DNA of 64,000 nucleotides from DATLMR01 sp035634255 (GTDB lineage Bacteria > Acidobacteriota > Blastocatellia > UBA7656), in contig DASQDI010000024.1 in the NCBI GenBank assembly GCA_035634255.1, forward strand, positions 61,961-125,960, written 5' to 3'. The position numbers and the translations under genes were made by a program. This document shows positions 36,067 to 44,975 of the stretch, piece by piece. Position 1 is the stretch's first letter. Every line of letters begins with the position of its first letter. The notes below the pieces were generated by a model. It made no database searches, was not told the origin of the DNA, and saw only the letters and a program-made list of their open reading frames with translations.

Positions 36067-36287
36067 AACTCATCCTGCTTCTTCCCCTTTTTGGGCTCCG
36101 GTTTCTTACCCTCACCCTTCTTGCCCTTGTCCCTCACGACAGGGGGCCCCGGCGGGTCCTTCTTCTCCTTCCTGTCCTTCTGAGCGATCTCGAACTGCGC
36201 GTACACAGCCAAGCCGCGGGCAGGGGCGACTCCCATCACGGTTATGCTGAAAAGGGCCAGTAATGCGTATGTAAAAATCTTTTTCAT
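36063..36287 (-). CDS. small secreted Lys-rich protein
   Basis: A 74-residue protein with a signal peptide (core FTYALLALFSITVMGVA) and a low-complexity mature part, rich in Lys, Pro and Gly (PPVVRDKGKKGEGKK). It is convergent with the STAS gene and shares four bases at the stops. No strong SD is seen; the start at 36287 is chosen because it begins the signal sequence. It may simply be a basic envelope protein; function unknown. Confidence 0.45.
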   Translation of the reverse strand: MKKIFTYALLALFSITVMGVAPARGLAVYAQFEIAQKDRKEKKDPPGPPVVRDKGKKGEGKKPEPKKGKKQDEF

Positions 36288-36394
36288 GATGATCGCTTTA
36301 CCCTCGCTCACAACTTCAAACGATAGATTGCGGCCTTACGAGCACGGCTTCCGAAAATCGGTCCCCCTATGCCGGTCCCGTCCCTTCTCTTTTC

Positions 36395-36712
36395 CTAAAG
36401 CGGCTGTTCAACGGGGCCTGCTCCGCCTGTACTGGCGGATAAATCGCGCCCGTAAGCATACCACTTAAAACAAAGCTCAAAAACCCTATTTTTATCATCC
36501 CCCCTCTGCTCAATCCTACGATTCCACGTAATTAGATCGCAATTGCCATGCCATAGTCTGCTTTTTTGATAAACGTTGATTTTACATAATTTACAAATTG
36601 GCCTTAAATGCGCCCGCCCCATCCGCGTTAACCTTATCAGTTTACAACCGCACGTTTTAGTGCACCGGTTTGATGCCGATTGGTAATAGGGCGTTGTAGC
36701 CCGGCGGGCCAT
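36395..36712 (-). CDS. possible small zinc-finger-like protein
   Basis: A 105-codon frame in an AT-richer gap. The ATG at 36712 is preceded by AGGAAG at four bases. The N-terminal half has CTKTCGC and, 15 residues on, CKLC, followed by YQKSRL. This recalls the Cys-zinc knuckles next to HNH-type domains (CxxC...GLRxxCKxCxxxYQ). The rest has no motif. It is open to doubt: it may be a decayed fragment, since no HNH domain follows. Both neighbours are unrelated. Confidence 0.3.
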   Translation of the reverse strand: MARRATTPYYQSASNRCTKTCGCKLIRLTRMGRAHLRPICKLCKINVYQKSRLWHGNCDLITWNRRIEQRGDDKNRVFELCFKWYAYGRDLSASTGGAGPVEQPL

Positions 36713-36794
36713 TTTTCTTCCTGAAGAAGGGACGGGACACAATCGCCGAGGGGGTTAGAGGCGAGCTACGAGTCGGGCTACGGTCGCGCCGAAA

Positions 36795-37079
36795 CTACTT
36801 CTTCCTCTTGTTCACCGCTTCCTTGAGCTGCTTGCCGGCCGTGAACCTGACCGCCTTAGTGGCGGGTATCCTGATCAATGCGCTGGTGTACGGGTTGTGC
36901 CCGCGGCGGGACTTCCGGTGGGATATCGCGAAAGTGCCGAAACCGACCAGAGTAACTTTGTTCCCTTTGCGGAGACTGTCGGTGATCGCGCCTTTGACGG
37001 CATTAATAGCGCGCTCGGCCTCGGCCTTGGAGATGGAAGCTACTCCCGCTACTTTCTCTATCAACTCGCCCTGATTCAT
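36795..37079 (-). CDS. hup: HU-family DNA-binding protein
   Basis: A 94-residue nucleoid protein. The C-terminal beta-arm signature is clear: GFGTFAISHRKSRRGHNPYTS, then IRIPATKAVRFTAGKQLKEAVN. Dimers bend DNA without sequence preference. A perfect AGGAGG precedes the ATG, and a near-consensus promoter (37145-37173) lies upstream, so strong expression is expected. The gene is monocistronic; the next gene upstream on the same strand ends at 37258. Confidence 0.95.
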   Translation of the reverse strand: MNQGELIEKVAGVASISKAEAERAINAVKGAITDSLRKGNKVTLVGFGTFAISHRKSRRGHNPYTSALIRIPATKAVRFTAGKQLKEAVNKRKK

Positions 37080-37144
37080 CGTGCCTCCTAAATATCGTGG
37101 TTTACTCTACGGGCCACGCTACATATAGTGGACGTATGGGCGCG

Positions 37145-37173
37145 TTTATAGCACTTGCCCGCCGCCGTGTCAA
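37145..37173 (-). promoter_or_regulatory. strong sigma70 promoter for the HU gene
   Basis: On the minus strand TTGACA (37168-37173), 17-base spacer, TATAAA (37145-37150). This is the most consensus-like promoter in the window and lies 66 bases before the HU start. Confidence 0.7.
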
Positions 37174-37257
37174 TAACTTTCTTCCGGCCTGAAGCCTTGA
37201 AACCGGTTCTGGGAGCCGGATTCAGGGTCACGGGGTGTCCGTCTCCGGGCAAGGCTG

Positions 37258-38256
37258 TTAGGGATTAACCTCTAAGATGACCTTCATCGTTCCGGGCTCG
37301 GCCGCGGCGTGCATCGCCAAAAGCCCTTCTTCGAGGGGGAAGGTGGAGGTGATGAGCGGCTCGACATCGACCGCGCCTTCGGAGAGAAGATCGATGGCAG
37401 GTTGAAAGCGCCCGCAGCGCGAGCCGACTATTGACACTTCGTTCACCACGACGCGGGACATATCAAGCGGGGTGGAACCATGGTGGGTGGATTTCAGCAC
37501 AATCGTTCCGCGCGGCCTAACAAGCTCCGAGGCCATCTCAAGCCCGGAGGCTGAGCCGCTCGCTTCGACGACGATGTCGAACTGCCCCTTCACCTCGGGG
37601 CCGAAGCGATCTCCGTAATCAGAGCGTCCGGGAGTGGTAATCTTCTCAGCCTTCAGTCTTGCGCCGCGCGCCTTCCGGATCAGGTCGAGTTTCTCTTCGT
37701 GCCTGCCGAAGACTGTGAGGTCGCAGGCGGTCCGAGCCAGGACGCGAGCGATCATCTGCGCGAGCTTTCCGTCTCCCAGAATCGCGACCTTCGACTCGGC
37801 GTCGACCCGCACCTGATCGAGGATATGGCAGGCGGCGGCGAGCGGTTCGATGAACACAGCCATCCGGTCCGTAATCGCGTCGGGGACGTGAAAGAGATTG
37901 CGCTCGGGCAAAGAGAGGTACTGCGCGAAGGCCCCGTCCCGGCCCTTGATCCCCAGAACGGTCCTCGAAGGGCAATGCCTCTGGTCACCGGCGCGGCACA
38001 GGGCGCAAACGTTGCAGCCTACATTTATCTCCCCGGCCACCCTCCGGCCGATGAGCGCAGGGTCGGGCGACTCTACCACGCGGCCGACGAACTCGTGCCC
38101 GAGGGTGCCGTGAAATCCCGAGTAGCCTTTCACTATTTCAAGGTCGGTGTTGCATATTCCCGCGAAGATCACCTCCACGAGGGCCTCGCCTTCGCGGCGC
38201 GGCGGGGGGACGTCCGTCGCGAGCCTGAGTGAGCCGTTGAATCTGAGAGCTTTCAT
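37258..38256 (-). CDS. zinc-dependent alcohol dehydrogenase family protein (MDR)
   Basis: A 332-residue medium-chain dehydrogenase/reductase. Catalytic zinc ligands are Cys in GICNTDLEI and His in LGHEFVG. The structural zinc lobe has CNVCALCRAGDQRHC (C-x2-C-x2-C-x7-C). The Rossmann motif is VAILGDGKLAQMIARVL, where the usual GxGxxG reads GDGKLA; the following strand FGRHEEK suggests NADP binding, uncertain. The substrate, perhaps a polyol or threonine-like alcohol, is unknown. The ATG has only a weak ribosome site. It lies 23 bases after the end of the next gene upstream on the same strand. Confidence 0.85.
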   Translation of the reverse strand: MKALRFNGSLRLATDVPPPRREGEALVEVIFAGICNTDLEIVKGYSGFHGTLGHEFVGRVVESPDPALIGRRVAGEINVGCNVCALCRAGDQRHCPSRTVLGIKGRDGAFAQYLSLPERNLFHVPDAITDRMAVFIEPLAAACHILDQVRVDAESKVAILGDGKLAQMIARVLARTACDLTVFGRHEEKLDLIRKARGARLKAEKITTPGRSDYGDRFGPEVKGQFDIVVEASGSASGLEMASELVRPRGTIVLKSTHHGSTPLDMSRVVVNEVSIVGSRCGRFQPAIDLLSEGAVDVEPLITSTFPLEEGLLAMHAAAEPGTMKVILEVNP

Positions 38257-38279
38257 ATCCGGCTTTTATGACCGCGCTT

Positions 38280-40457
38280 TTAAGGGCGACTGAAGGAGAA
38301 CGGAATCGCCTGCACTCCGCCCGCGGTCTCGACGCGCACGACGATGGTCCTCCCCGCTTTCGCGAGCTTCTTGAGCTTCGCCTTTGTGGCGAAGATCGTC
38401 GCGAAAGTGGAGTCGCCCTGACGCGCGCCGCTGTAGACGATGGACGGCAGTTCCGTGTCCGCCCCCTCGAACTGGACCACCACCTTAGTCGCGCCCTCGA
38501 CGAAGCCCGCGCCCGTTATCCTGAGCGCGGGTGTGCCATCCGGCCCTTTCTTTACGAATTGCACTCCGGTCACGGTAGGCACCCCGAAGCGCAGCTGGAG
38601 AGCCCCTCCGCTCCCCTTCCCGCTCGCCTCGATCAAATACGTAGTCCCGGCGGTCGCGGTGAAAGTCAGCACCGACCGATTGGCGGGGGAGATCGCGCCG
38701 CCGAAGTCATCATTGCATGCGACTCGCGTGAGCGCGCCACACGCGCCCGTGTAGACGCTGAGGACCGTGTCGTAGGCGCTGTTGACTGTGTCGATGCCGT
38801 AGACCGTACTGACCGAAGGTGTGATCGAGTACCAGACCGTGTGCGTGTCCTTGCCTCCGGAGCAGGAGGTCGGGTCGCTCGCGGAGGATGTGGTCGCCCC
38901 GGTGTCTATCGCGTCCGTGAACGGAAGGAGGTCGATCTGGCGAGGGGAGTCGCAGGCATCGTTGACCGGGGGAACGTCTCCCCCGCCACCGCCGCCCGAT
39001 CCGTTGAACGAAACGTTGCTGTAGAAAATCTCCTGCTTCCCATTGCGCGTGTCGGTCCAGAGCAGGTGCGCTTTACCGCGCGCGGCGGCGAGCCCGATGT
39101 AATCGCCGATGCCGATCCGACTCCCGCTCGGGAACGCGCCGACGTTCGCCTGAATGCGCGGGTTCGACCCTGCGCGGCTCACCCGGATATTATCGCCGTA
39201 GCTGCCGCCGCCGTTGGTCGAGCGCGCGAGATACATATTCGCGAGCTGGCCGTTATCGTCGCGCATGTCGTAGAACGCGACGTTAACCGAGCCGTCCGAA
39301 TCGTCGATGCTGATCCACGGGAAGAATTGATTGATGCCCGCCCCGTCGTTGTTGACCTTCACGGGGTCATCGATGAGCGGCCTCGCCCCGTTGGGGGGCG
39401 TGAGCCTGATGACGAAGATGTCGGAATCCAGAGAGTTGGTCGTTTCGGCGAAGGCGACATGGATTACTCCCCGGTTCGGGCCGTTGCTCTTGTCGACCGC
39501 GATGACGGGAAAGCTGTTCATCCGGCTCACGCCGTCGATGTTGATCGCGCCGCCCGGCTCCGTGAGCGACCCATTATATCGGTGCAGGCGGAAATCGATT
39601 CCGGGCGCTATGTCGGGCGGGAGGAACGTGTCTCCCCCGTCGGTCGAGGCGTTGAACAGTAAAACGCGCGGGTTGCCGATCCCTTCCCAAACGGCGTAGA
39701 ACTCGCCGTTCGGCCCGGTCGCGGGCGAAGGCCCGAGCATGTTCCCGGAGTGGCTGATCGCCTTCGGCGCGGAGAACGCAACGCTACCCGGCCTCCTGTA
39801 ACTTGTCAGGATCGTCAGCAACGTCCCGCCCGTCGGGGCGGGCTCCGAGCTGACCCATGTCGCGTAGACCGAGTTCTTGAACGGGCTCGTGGCCGAGGTG
39901 TCTACGGTGATGTAGCACCTGTCAGCGGTTTTCGGGTTGACGTTGTTACCGATTTCGACGAAGGCAGGAATGGGATCAACGAAGTTGCGCCCCCCGTCCG
40001 TGGATTTGAAGACGAAGACCCCGTTGTCCTTGTTCTGATTGTCGAGCATGAGGACGCAGAGGTAAAAGGTGCCGTTCAGATCGACCGCCACGGATGGGTG
40101 GGTCGCGCGGCCGAAAGTTTTTTGCGGCGTCTCCAGTCCGAGGATCGAGCTCCCCCACGTGCCGCCCCCATCGGACGAGAAGTAATAAGCCACGCGGGTG
40201 ATCCCGCTCGTTGAGTTGCCGCCCCCTCCGGTCACGACTTTCGACGCCCCGACGATGATCCGCTCATCAACCGGGCTGACGGCGACGGAGGTTCCGTTCC
40301 GGGGGTCGAGGTCTTCCGGAGGGCTCACCGGCAGGTCGGGGCGCACGGAAGGCGGCACCTCCTGGGCCGCGACCAAGGCCGCCGGGAATCGCAAAAGACC
40401 TGTCCCGAGAAGGCTCAGGGCGAGCAGAAGTAAGAGCGCCGCTTTATTATGAATCAT
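38280..40457 (-). CDS. secreted Asp-box (BNR/sialidase-like) protein with IPT-like C-terminus
   Basis: A 725-residue secreted protein with signal peptide (about 6-31) and good SD (GGGAGGAC). The N-terminal two thirds forms a beta-propeller-like region with Asp-box motifs: SSDGGGTWG, STDGGRNFV, STDGGDTFLP and STNGGGSYG. A linker GGGGGGD near residue 487 leads to a pre-peptidase-like beta-sandwich (about 495-620; FTATAGTTYLIEASG). Last is an IPT-like domain ending FSFSRP. That end resembles the C-terminus of the second subtilase. The sialidase Arg triad cannot be confirmed by eye, so glycosidase activity is not claimed; adhesion or scaffolding is equally likely. Confidence 0.75.
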   Translation of the reverse strand: MIHNKAALLLLLALSLLGTGLLRFPAALVAAQEVPPSVRPDLPVSPPEDLDPRNGTSVAVSPVDERIIVGASKVVTGGGGNSTSGITRVAYYFSSDGGGTWGSSILGLETPQKTFGRATHPSVAVDLNGTFYLCVLMLDNQNKDNGVFVFKSTDGGRNFVDPIPAFVEIGNNVNPKTADRCYITVDTSATSPFKNSVYATWVSSEPAPTGGTLLTILTSYRRPGSVAFSAPKAISHSGNMLGPSPATGPNGEFYAVWEGIGNPRVLLFNASTDGGDTFLPPDIAPGIDFRLHRYNGSLTEPGGAINIDGVSRMNSFPVIAVDKSNGPNRGVIHVAFAETTNSLDSDIFVIRLTPPNGARPLIDDPVKVNNDGAGINQFFPWISIDDSDGSVNVAFYDMRDDNGQLANMYLARSTNGGGSYGDNIRVSRAGSNPRIQANVGAFPSGSRIGIGDYIGLAAARGKAHLLWTDTRNGKQEIFYSNVSFNGSGGGGGGDVPPVNDACDSPRQIDLLPFTDAIDTGATTSSASDPTSCSGGKDTHTVWYSITPSVSTVYGIDTVNSAYDTVLSVYTGACGALTRVACNDDFGGAISPANRSVLTFTATAGTTYLIEASGKGSGGALQLRFGVPTVTGVQFVKKGPDGTPALRITGAGFVEGATKVVVQFEGADTELPSIVYSGARQGDSTFATIFATKAKLKKLAKAGRTIVVRVETAGGVQAIPFSFSRP

Positions 40458-40565
40458 AGTCCTCCCGAATAATCGTTCGATCCCTTAACATGATCGTCAC
40501 CTTATAATGGACGAAGATTCTTTCACACGGCCAGATACCGTGCAAGGCGTCGTCGCCCGCGTAAC

Positions 40566-40594
40566 TTTCCAAAGAAAATTTCGGCAGTTATACT
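40566..40594 (+). promoter_or_regulatory. candidate sigma70 promoter for mpl
   Basis: TTTCCA (40566-40571), 17-base spacer, TATACT (40589-40594), 36 bases before the start codon. It lies between divergently transcribed genes. Confidence 0.45.
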
Positions 40595-40629
40595 CAGTGT
40601 CGATAAAAACAAGGGGGACGTAACGACTT

Positions 40630-42045
40630 TTGGATAGAAAGCACTATCACCTGATAGGAATATGCGGGACCGCCATGGCCTCTCTGGCCGGGATGCTTAT
40701 CGCGCAGGGGCACGAGGTCACGGGCTCTGACGAGAACGTCTACCCCCCGATGTCGACGGAGTTGGAGCGGTTGGGAGTCCCGGTTAAAGAAGGTTACGGC
40801 CCCGAAAACATCTCGGACCCGGACGCGATAATAGTCGTCGGCAACGCAATCACGCGAGGGAATCCCGAGCTCGAATTCGTGCTCAACCGGAAGATGTACT
40901 ACACCTCAATGGCGGAGGTCGTTAAAGACAATTTCATAAGGGGCCGCCACTCCGTGGTCGTCGCGGGCACTCACGGGAAGACTACCACAACATCTCTGGC
41001 GGCCTGGGCGATGGATAAGGCCGGGGAGAGCCCCTCTTTTCTGATCGGCGGGGTCGCGGAGAATTTCAAGTCCTCGTTCAGAGTCACCGAGGGCCTCCAC
41101 TTCGTGATCGAAGGCGACGAGTACGACACCGCCTATTTCGACAAAGGCCCGAAGTTCATGCACTACCTTCCCGACACGGTGATCCTCAATAACGTCGAGT
41201 TCGACCACGCCGACATTTACAGGGATGTCGAGGCCGTAAAATTCGCCTTCAGCCGGCTGGTCAATCTCGTCCCCGGCAACGGGAACCTGCTGGCGGGCTG
41301 GGACTCCGAGATCGTCAGAGAGCTCGCCCCGCGCGCTTTCTGCCCGGTGGAAAGCTTCGGGATCGAAGAGGGGGCGAAGTGGAGGGCCGTCGACATCGAT
41401 TTTGCGGGCGAGATGACCTCGTTCAACGTCGAAGTCGAGGGGTCGCTCCTCCACCACTATCGCACCCCTCTGGCGGGCCTGTTCAACGTGCGCAACTGCC
41501 TCGGGGTGATCGCGGCCTGCGAGGTCATGGGGCTGGACCGGAGCGCCGTCGCCGAGGCAATCGCGACGTTCAAGAGCGTGAAGCGGCGGATGCAGGTGAG
41601 GGGGACGGTCAGGGGGGTCACGGTGATCGACGATTTCGCCCATCACCCCACGGCCGTGGGCGAAACTCTCAAGGCGGCGCGGCAGAAGTATCCGGGGCGG
41701 CGCATCATCGCGGTCTTCGAGCCGAGGTCGTTTACGGCTCAGCAGAGAATATTTCAGCGGGCCTTCGAGGACGGCCTGTCGGAAGCGGACCAGGTGATAA
41801 TCGCCGACCTCTTTCACCCCGAAAGGTACACCTCAGAGACGGCCATCTCCCCGCTCCACATGGCGCAAAGCCTGAGCGCTCGCGGCGTCGCGGCCGACTT
41901 CATCCCTCACGCCGACGAGATCGTCTCGCGCCTCGCGCGGCGAGCCGAGGCGGACGACGTGGTCGTAATAATGTCCAACGGGTCGTTCGGAGGCATTCAC
42001 GACAAGCTTCTGAAGTCTCTGTCCGAAAGCTCCGGCGAGGCGTGA
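40630..42045 (+). CDS. mpl: UDP-N-acetylmuramate:tripeptide ligase Mpl
   Basis: A 471-residue Mur-ligase-fold enzyme that joins recycled L-Ala-gamma-D-Glu-meso-diaminopimelate to UDP-MurNAc, saving peptidoglycan peptides. The N-terminal IGICGTAMASLAGML and the choice of YPPMSTEL identify Mpl rather than MurC. The ATP site is VVAGTHGKTTTTSLAAW; the Mur signature continues with EGDEYDTAYFDKGPKF and NNVEFDHADIY, and the C-terminal domain has DDFAHHPTAV and FEPRSFT. The start is a TTG, with a GGGGGA site somewhat far upstream. Presence of Mpl points to diaminopimelate-containing Gram-negative peptidoglycan. Confidence 0.92.
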   Translation: MDRKHYHLIGICGTAMASLAGMLIAQGHEVTGSDENVYPPMSTELERLGVPVKEGYGPENISDPDAIIVVGNAITRGNPELEFVLNRKMYYTSMAEVVKDNFIRGRHSVVVAGTHGKTTTTSLAAWAMDKAGESPSFLIGGVAENFKSSFRVTEGLHFVIEGDEYDTAYFDKGPKFMHYLPDTVILNNVEFDHADIYRDVEAVKFAFSRLVNLVPGNGNLLAGWDSEIVRELAPRAFCPVESFGIEEGAKWRAVDIDFAGEMTSFNVEVEGSLLHHYRTPLAGLFNVRNCLGVIAACEVMGLDRSAVAEAIATFKSVKRRMQVRGTVRGVTVIDDFAHHPTAVGETLKAARQKYPGRRIIAVFEPRSFTAQQRIFQRAFEDGLSEADQVIIADLFHPERYTSETAISPLHMAQSLSARGVAADFIPHADEIVSRLARRAEADDVVVIMSNGSFGGIHDKLLKSLSESSGEA

Positions 42046-42049
42046 CCGG

Positions 42050-42478
42050 CTAGTCCTTCGCCGCGCGCGCCCGCCGCGCCACCGCCCTCCCCTCCGCCGG
42101 CTCTATCCGCCCCCGAAGGACGTTCTTGAGGCGCTTCGGCAGGAAGTACTCCGCGACGCTCGCGATATTGGTGACGAGCTCTTTTATATTGTGCTCGCCT
42201 TTCCAGTGTTCCATGACCACCGGGTACTCCGCGCGGTTGAGCAGCCTGAGGGTGGCGATTGCGATCAGGTAAGAGTCGTCTACGAGGCCCACGAAGGGGA
42301 TGAAATCGGGGATCACGTCTATCGGAGCGATCACATAAATGACGGTCCCCGCGAGGATGGCTTTGTCGGCGGACGAGACTCTCGGGTCCCTCAGGAGCTC
42401 CACCAGCAACCTGACCAGATTGGGGATGAACAGGAAGAACTCCTTCATCAAGGCTACCTTCTTTCTCCGTTTCGACAT
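42050..42478 (-). CDS. YkvA/DUF1232 membrane protein
   Basis: A 142-residue protein with the DUF1232 core (about 48-88): VIYVIAPIDVIPDFIPFVG then VDDSYLIAIATLRLL. An N-terminal hydrophobic stretch (FFLFIPNLVRLLVELL) precedes it. The C-terminus is basic (ARRARAAKD). I start at the ATG at 42478; another ATG 12 bases upstream is possible. The function of the family is unknown. It is convergent with mpl, with only four bases between stops. Confidence 0.8.
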   Translation of the reverse strand: MSKRRKKVALMKEFFLFIPNLVRLLVELLRDPRVSSADKAILAGTVIYVIAPIDVIPDFIPFVGLVDDSYLIAIATLRLLNRAEYPVVMEHWKGEHNIKELVTNIASVAEYFLPKRLKNVLRGRIEPAEGRAVARRARAAKD

Positions 42479-42674
42479 TCGACCTCCCATTCCGAAGTTA
42501 GCTCGCAGAATATTTTAGGAATACCCGCCACACACGTCAATTTCGTTTGCGACCGGACCTTCGGGCTTTATGACTTTTCGGAGGTTGAACCGATTCGGGG
42601 AAGAGGTTGGGGAGTGATGGCCGGGGAAGTTACCCCCGGCCCGTTGTGCGGCAAGCAGCAGATTGCGGATCTAA

Positions 42675-43475
42675 TTACAGCTCGTGGGTATTCTCGGTTT
42701 CAATAACCCGGACCCGGCGAGCCCTTTCGAGCAATTCCAACCCCCTCGGCGCATGCGTGACCTGTTCGTCGTCGCAGTCGGCCCGGCCCGATTTATCGGA
42801 GGTTGTAAATTCAAAGGTCATGTTGGCGACCTTATCAAACCGGGCATCCTTCATAATCCTGCCGACCTCGGTCCCGAAGGCTTCGCGCTCCGCACGCTTC
42901 ATACGCCTCGGCGCGACGGGAGGCTTCGCGTTAAAGGCCCGCACGAACTTCATCGCCACGGCGGGAAGATTTGCCGGGACCTTAACGATCACGTCGTCCT
43001 GCTCGGCCCTGACCGTGATGGCCTCGGCCACCGGGGCCAGGCCGGACACCTCCGAGTGACGCACGCTCAGGCGTTGCTGCCTCTTCTGCAACACCTGCGG
43101 GGCGACCGACCGGGCCTCCATCGCGGGGACCGATTCGGTCTGTTCCGGCTCTCTGGTCAGGTCGCAGCTCTCGCCGCTGCCGATGGTGTAGAGCTGCGCG
43201 ATCAGGCTGCACTGCTCGCCGTTCTCGGGGGTGATCTCGGGCGAGCCGGGCGTGTTCAGGTTATCGAGCGACGACCAGGAGGCGGCGCTGTACGGGTGAT
43301 AGCCGACCACGAACACTCCGGCCACCTGCGTCCACGCCTCGACGGCAGCGCCTAATCTGGGGGTCAGGTTGATATCGAACCCAACGGCCTTCATCGAAAA
43401 CGGCAAAAGCGCGACGCTCAGAAACAGGAAAGCCATTGTCAGTGGTGCGCTCGTTGTTTTATTTATCTTTTGCAT
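42675..43475 (-). CDS. secreted protein of unknown function
   Basis: A 266-residue protein with signal peptide (about 10-32). The SD GGAGAAG is seven bases before the ATG at 43475, which I prefer over a TTG 12 bases earlier. Four Cys residues may form disulfides (EQCSLIAQ, ESCDLTR, RADCDDEQ). Middle parts are charged and rich in Val/Arg (VIVKVPANLPAVAMKF). I do not recognise a domain. It lies between a DUF1232 gene and ruvB, with a long gap upstream, and appears monocistronic. Confidence 0.68.
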   Translation of the reverse strand: MQKINKTTSAPLTMAFLFLSVALLPFSMKAVGFDINLTPRLGAAVEAWTQVAGVFVVGYHPYSAASWSSLDNLNTPGSPEITPENGEQCSLIAQLYTIGSGESCDLTREPEQTESVPAMEARSVAPQVLQKRQQRLSVRHSEVSGLAPVAEAITVRAEQDDVIVKVPANLPAVAMKFVRAFNAKPPVAPRRMKRAEREAFGTEVGRIMKDARFDKVANMTFEFTTSDKSGRADCDDEQVTHAPRGLELLERARRVRVIETENTHEL

Positions 43476-43698
43476 CTTCTTCTCCAAACAACGCTAACGA
43501 TACAACATTAGCCGCTTTCTGCCCTTACTGACCTACTTTAACGGAGGTTCCCATCTAAAGTTCAGGTTTTTCATGACTTTTTACAATTGTTTTACTTCAA
43601 TCATTTCTTCAAATAGTACGTACGCAGGGTAAGTGATGGAAGAGTGCAAAAGGTTTCAGGAAAACGTCGGAATTCTGCGGGTAATTGAATTACAGGAA

Positions 43699-43727
43699 GG
43701 CCCCGGCCGGCGGGCCGGGCCGGGGCC
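43699..43727 (-). terminator. GC hairpin after ruvB
   Basis: A 10-bp stem GGCCCCGGCC/GGCCGGGGCC (43699-43708 with 43718-43727), 16 bases past the ruvB stop. There is no U-rich tail, so termination here is only a guess. Confidence 0.35.
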
Positions 43728-43742
43728 GAATCGTTCGGGGGC

Positions 43743-44783
43743 TCAATCGAAGAGGCTGCTCTGGTCCCTCTGCCGGGGCTCGGAGGGGAAGGCGAAGCCG
43801 AAATGCTCGTAGGCCGCTCGGGTCGCGACGCGGCCGCGCGGGGTGCGGTCCAGAAACCCGATCTGGATCAGGTAAGGTTCGTAGATCTCCTCAATCGCGT
43901 CCTTCTCCTCGCTGATCGAGGCCGAGAGCGTGCTGAGGCCGACCGGCCCGCCGCTGAACTTGTCTATGATCGTGAGCAACAGCTTGCGGTCGATCTCGTC
44001 GAGGCCGTAGATATCGACCTCCATGCGGTTGAGCGCGTCGGCCGCCACCTCGTCGGTGACCCGCCCGTCATAGAGGACTTCCGCGATGTCGCGGACCCGG
44101 CGGAGGAGCCGGTTCACTATCCTGGGGGTCCCCCGCGACCTCTTCGCGATTTCGCGCGCGCCGCTCTCCTCGACCGTGATGCCCAGAATATCGGACGAGC
44201 GGTGGACGATGACTTCGAGGTCTTTCACTGAATAGAAATCGAGGTGAAGCGGGATGCCGAACCGCCCGCGGAGCGGGGCGCTGATGAGTCCCGCCCGCGT
44301 CGTCGCGCCGACCAGGGTGAACCTCGGCAGTTCGAGCTTGATCGAGCGCGCGGACGGCCCCTGCCCGATGATGATGTCCAGCTGGTAATCCTCCATCGCC
44401 GGGTAGAGCACCTCCTCGATGGCGGGGTTGAGCCGGTGAATCTCGTCAATGAACAGGACATCGCCTTCGGATAAGTTGGTGAGCAGGGCGGCCAGGTCCC
44501 CGGCCTTCTCTATGACCGGCCCCGCCGTGGTCTTTACGTCGCTGCCCATCTCGTTCGCGATTATGTGCGCGAGCGTCGTCTTCCCCAGCCCCGGAGGGCC
44601 GTAGAGCAGCACGTGGTCGAGCGATTGCCCGCGCTTGCGCGCGGCCTGAATGAATATCGATAGGTTCTCTTTCGCCTTCTGCTGGCCTATGTACTCCTTG
44701 AGCCACTTGGGTCTCAGGCTCAGCTCGAACTGCTGCTCGTCGTCGCCCTCGGCCCCCGGCGAAATAACTCGGTCTTGGGTCAT
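43743..44783 (-). CDS. ruvB: Holliday junction branch migration helicase RuvB
   Basis: A 346-residue AAA+ motor that, with RuvA, drives branch migration of Holliday junctions. Present are the N-terminal FELSLRPKWLKEYIGQ, Walker A GPPGLGKTT, Walker B FIDEIHR, sensor 1 LVGATTRAG and the arginine-rich sensor 2 region RGTPRIVNRLLRRVRD. The C-terminal winged helix ends RTPRGRVAT. Length and order are normal. No ruvA or ruvC gene is adjacent, which is unusual in some phyla but common in others. The gene ends in a typical QSSLFD tail. Confidence 0.97.
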   Translation of the reverse strand: MTQDRVISPGAEGDDEQQFELSLRPKWLKEYIGQQKAKENLSIFIQAARKRGQSLDHVLLYGPPGLGKTTLAHIIANEMGSDVKTTAGPVIEKAGDLAALLTNLSEGDVLFIDEIHRLNPAIEEVLYPAMEDYQLDIIIGQGPSARSIKLELPRFTLVGATTRAGLISAPLRGRFGIPLHLDFYSVKDLEVIVHRSSDILGITVEESGAREIAKRSRGTPRIVNRLLRRVRDIAEVLYDGRVTDEVAADALNRMEVDIYGLDEIDRKLLLTIIDKFSGGPVGLSTLSASISEEKDAIEEIYEPYLIQIGFLDRTPRGRVATRAAYEHFGFAFPSEPRQRDQSSLFD

Positions 44784-44886
44784 TGAAACACTCCTGGAAC
44801 TTCGGTAATAACTGCCAGTTTGGTCAGTATTTTACCATAAGTAGTGGTCGGGCCGAAAATGATTCCCAAATTTAGTGGTTCGTGGT

Positions 44887-44892
44887 TATAAT
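44887..44892 (+). promoter_or_regulatory. TATAAT box upstream of the SbcD-like gene
   Basis: A perfect -10 hexamer 84 bases before the start codon. The matching -35 position (TCCCAA) is poor, so the promoter may rely on an activator or an extended element. Confidence 0.35.
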
Positions 44893-44975
44893 TGTTGCTC
44901 ATCCGGTCAGGAACATTTCGACGGTCACCTCTTGCGGTGAGAGGCCGGAATGCTCCGGCGAGCGAACGATTTCAT

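Noticed and set aside
38268..39662. 464-codon frame opposite the Asp-box protein
   Set aside because: Asp boxes, signal peptide and SD on the minus strand are decisive.
38280..40457. Calling the Asp-box protein a sialidase
   Set aside because: Asp boxes are structural and occur in many propellers; the catalytic Arg triad, Tyr/Glu pair could not be identified by eye.
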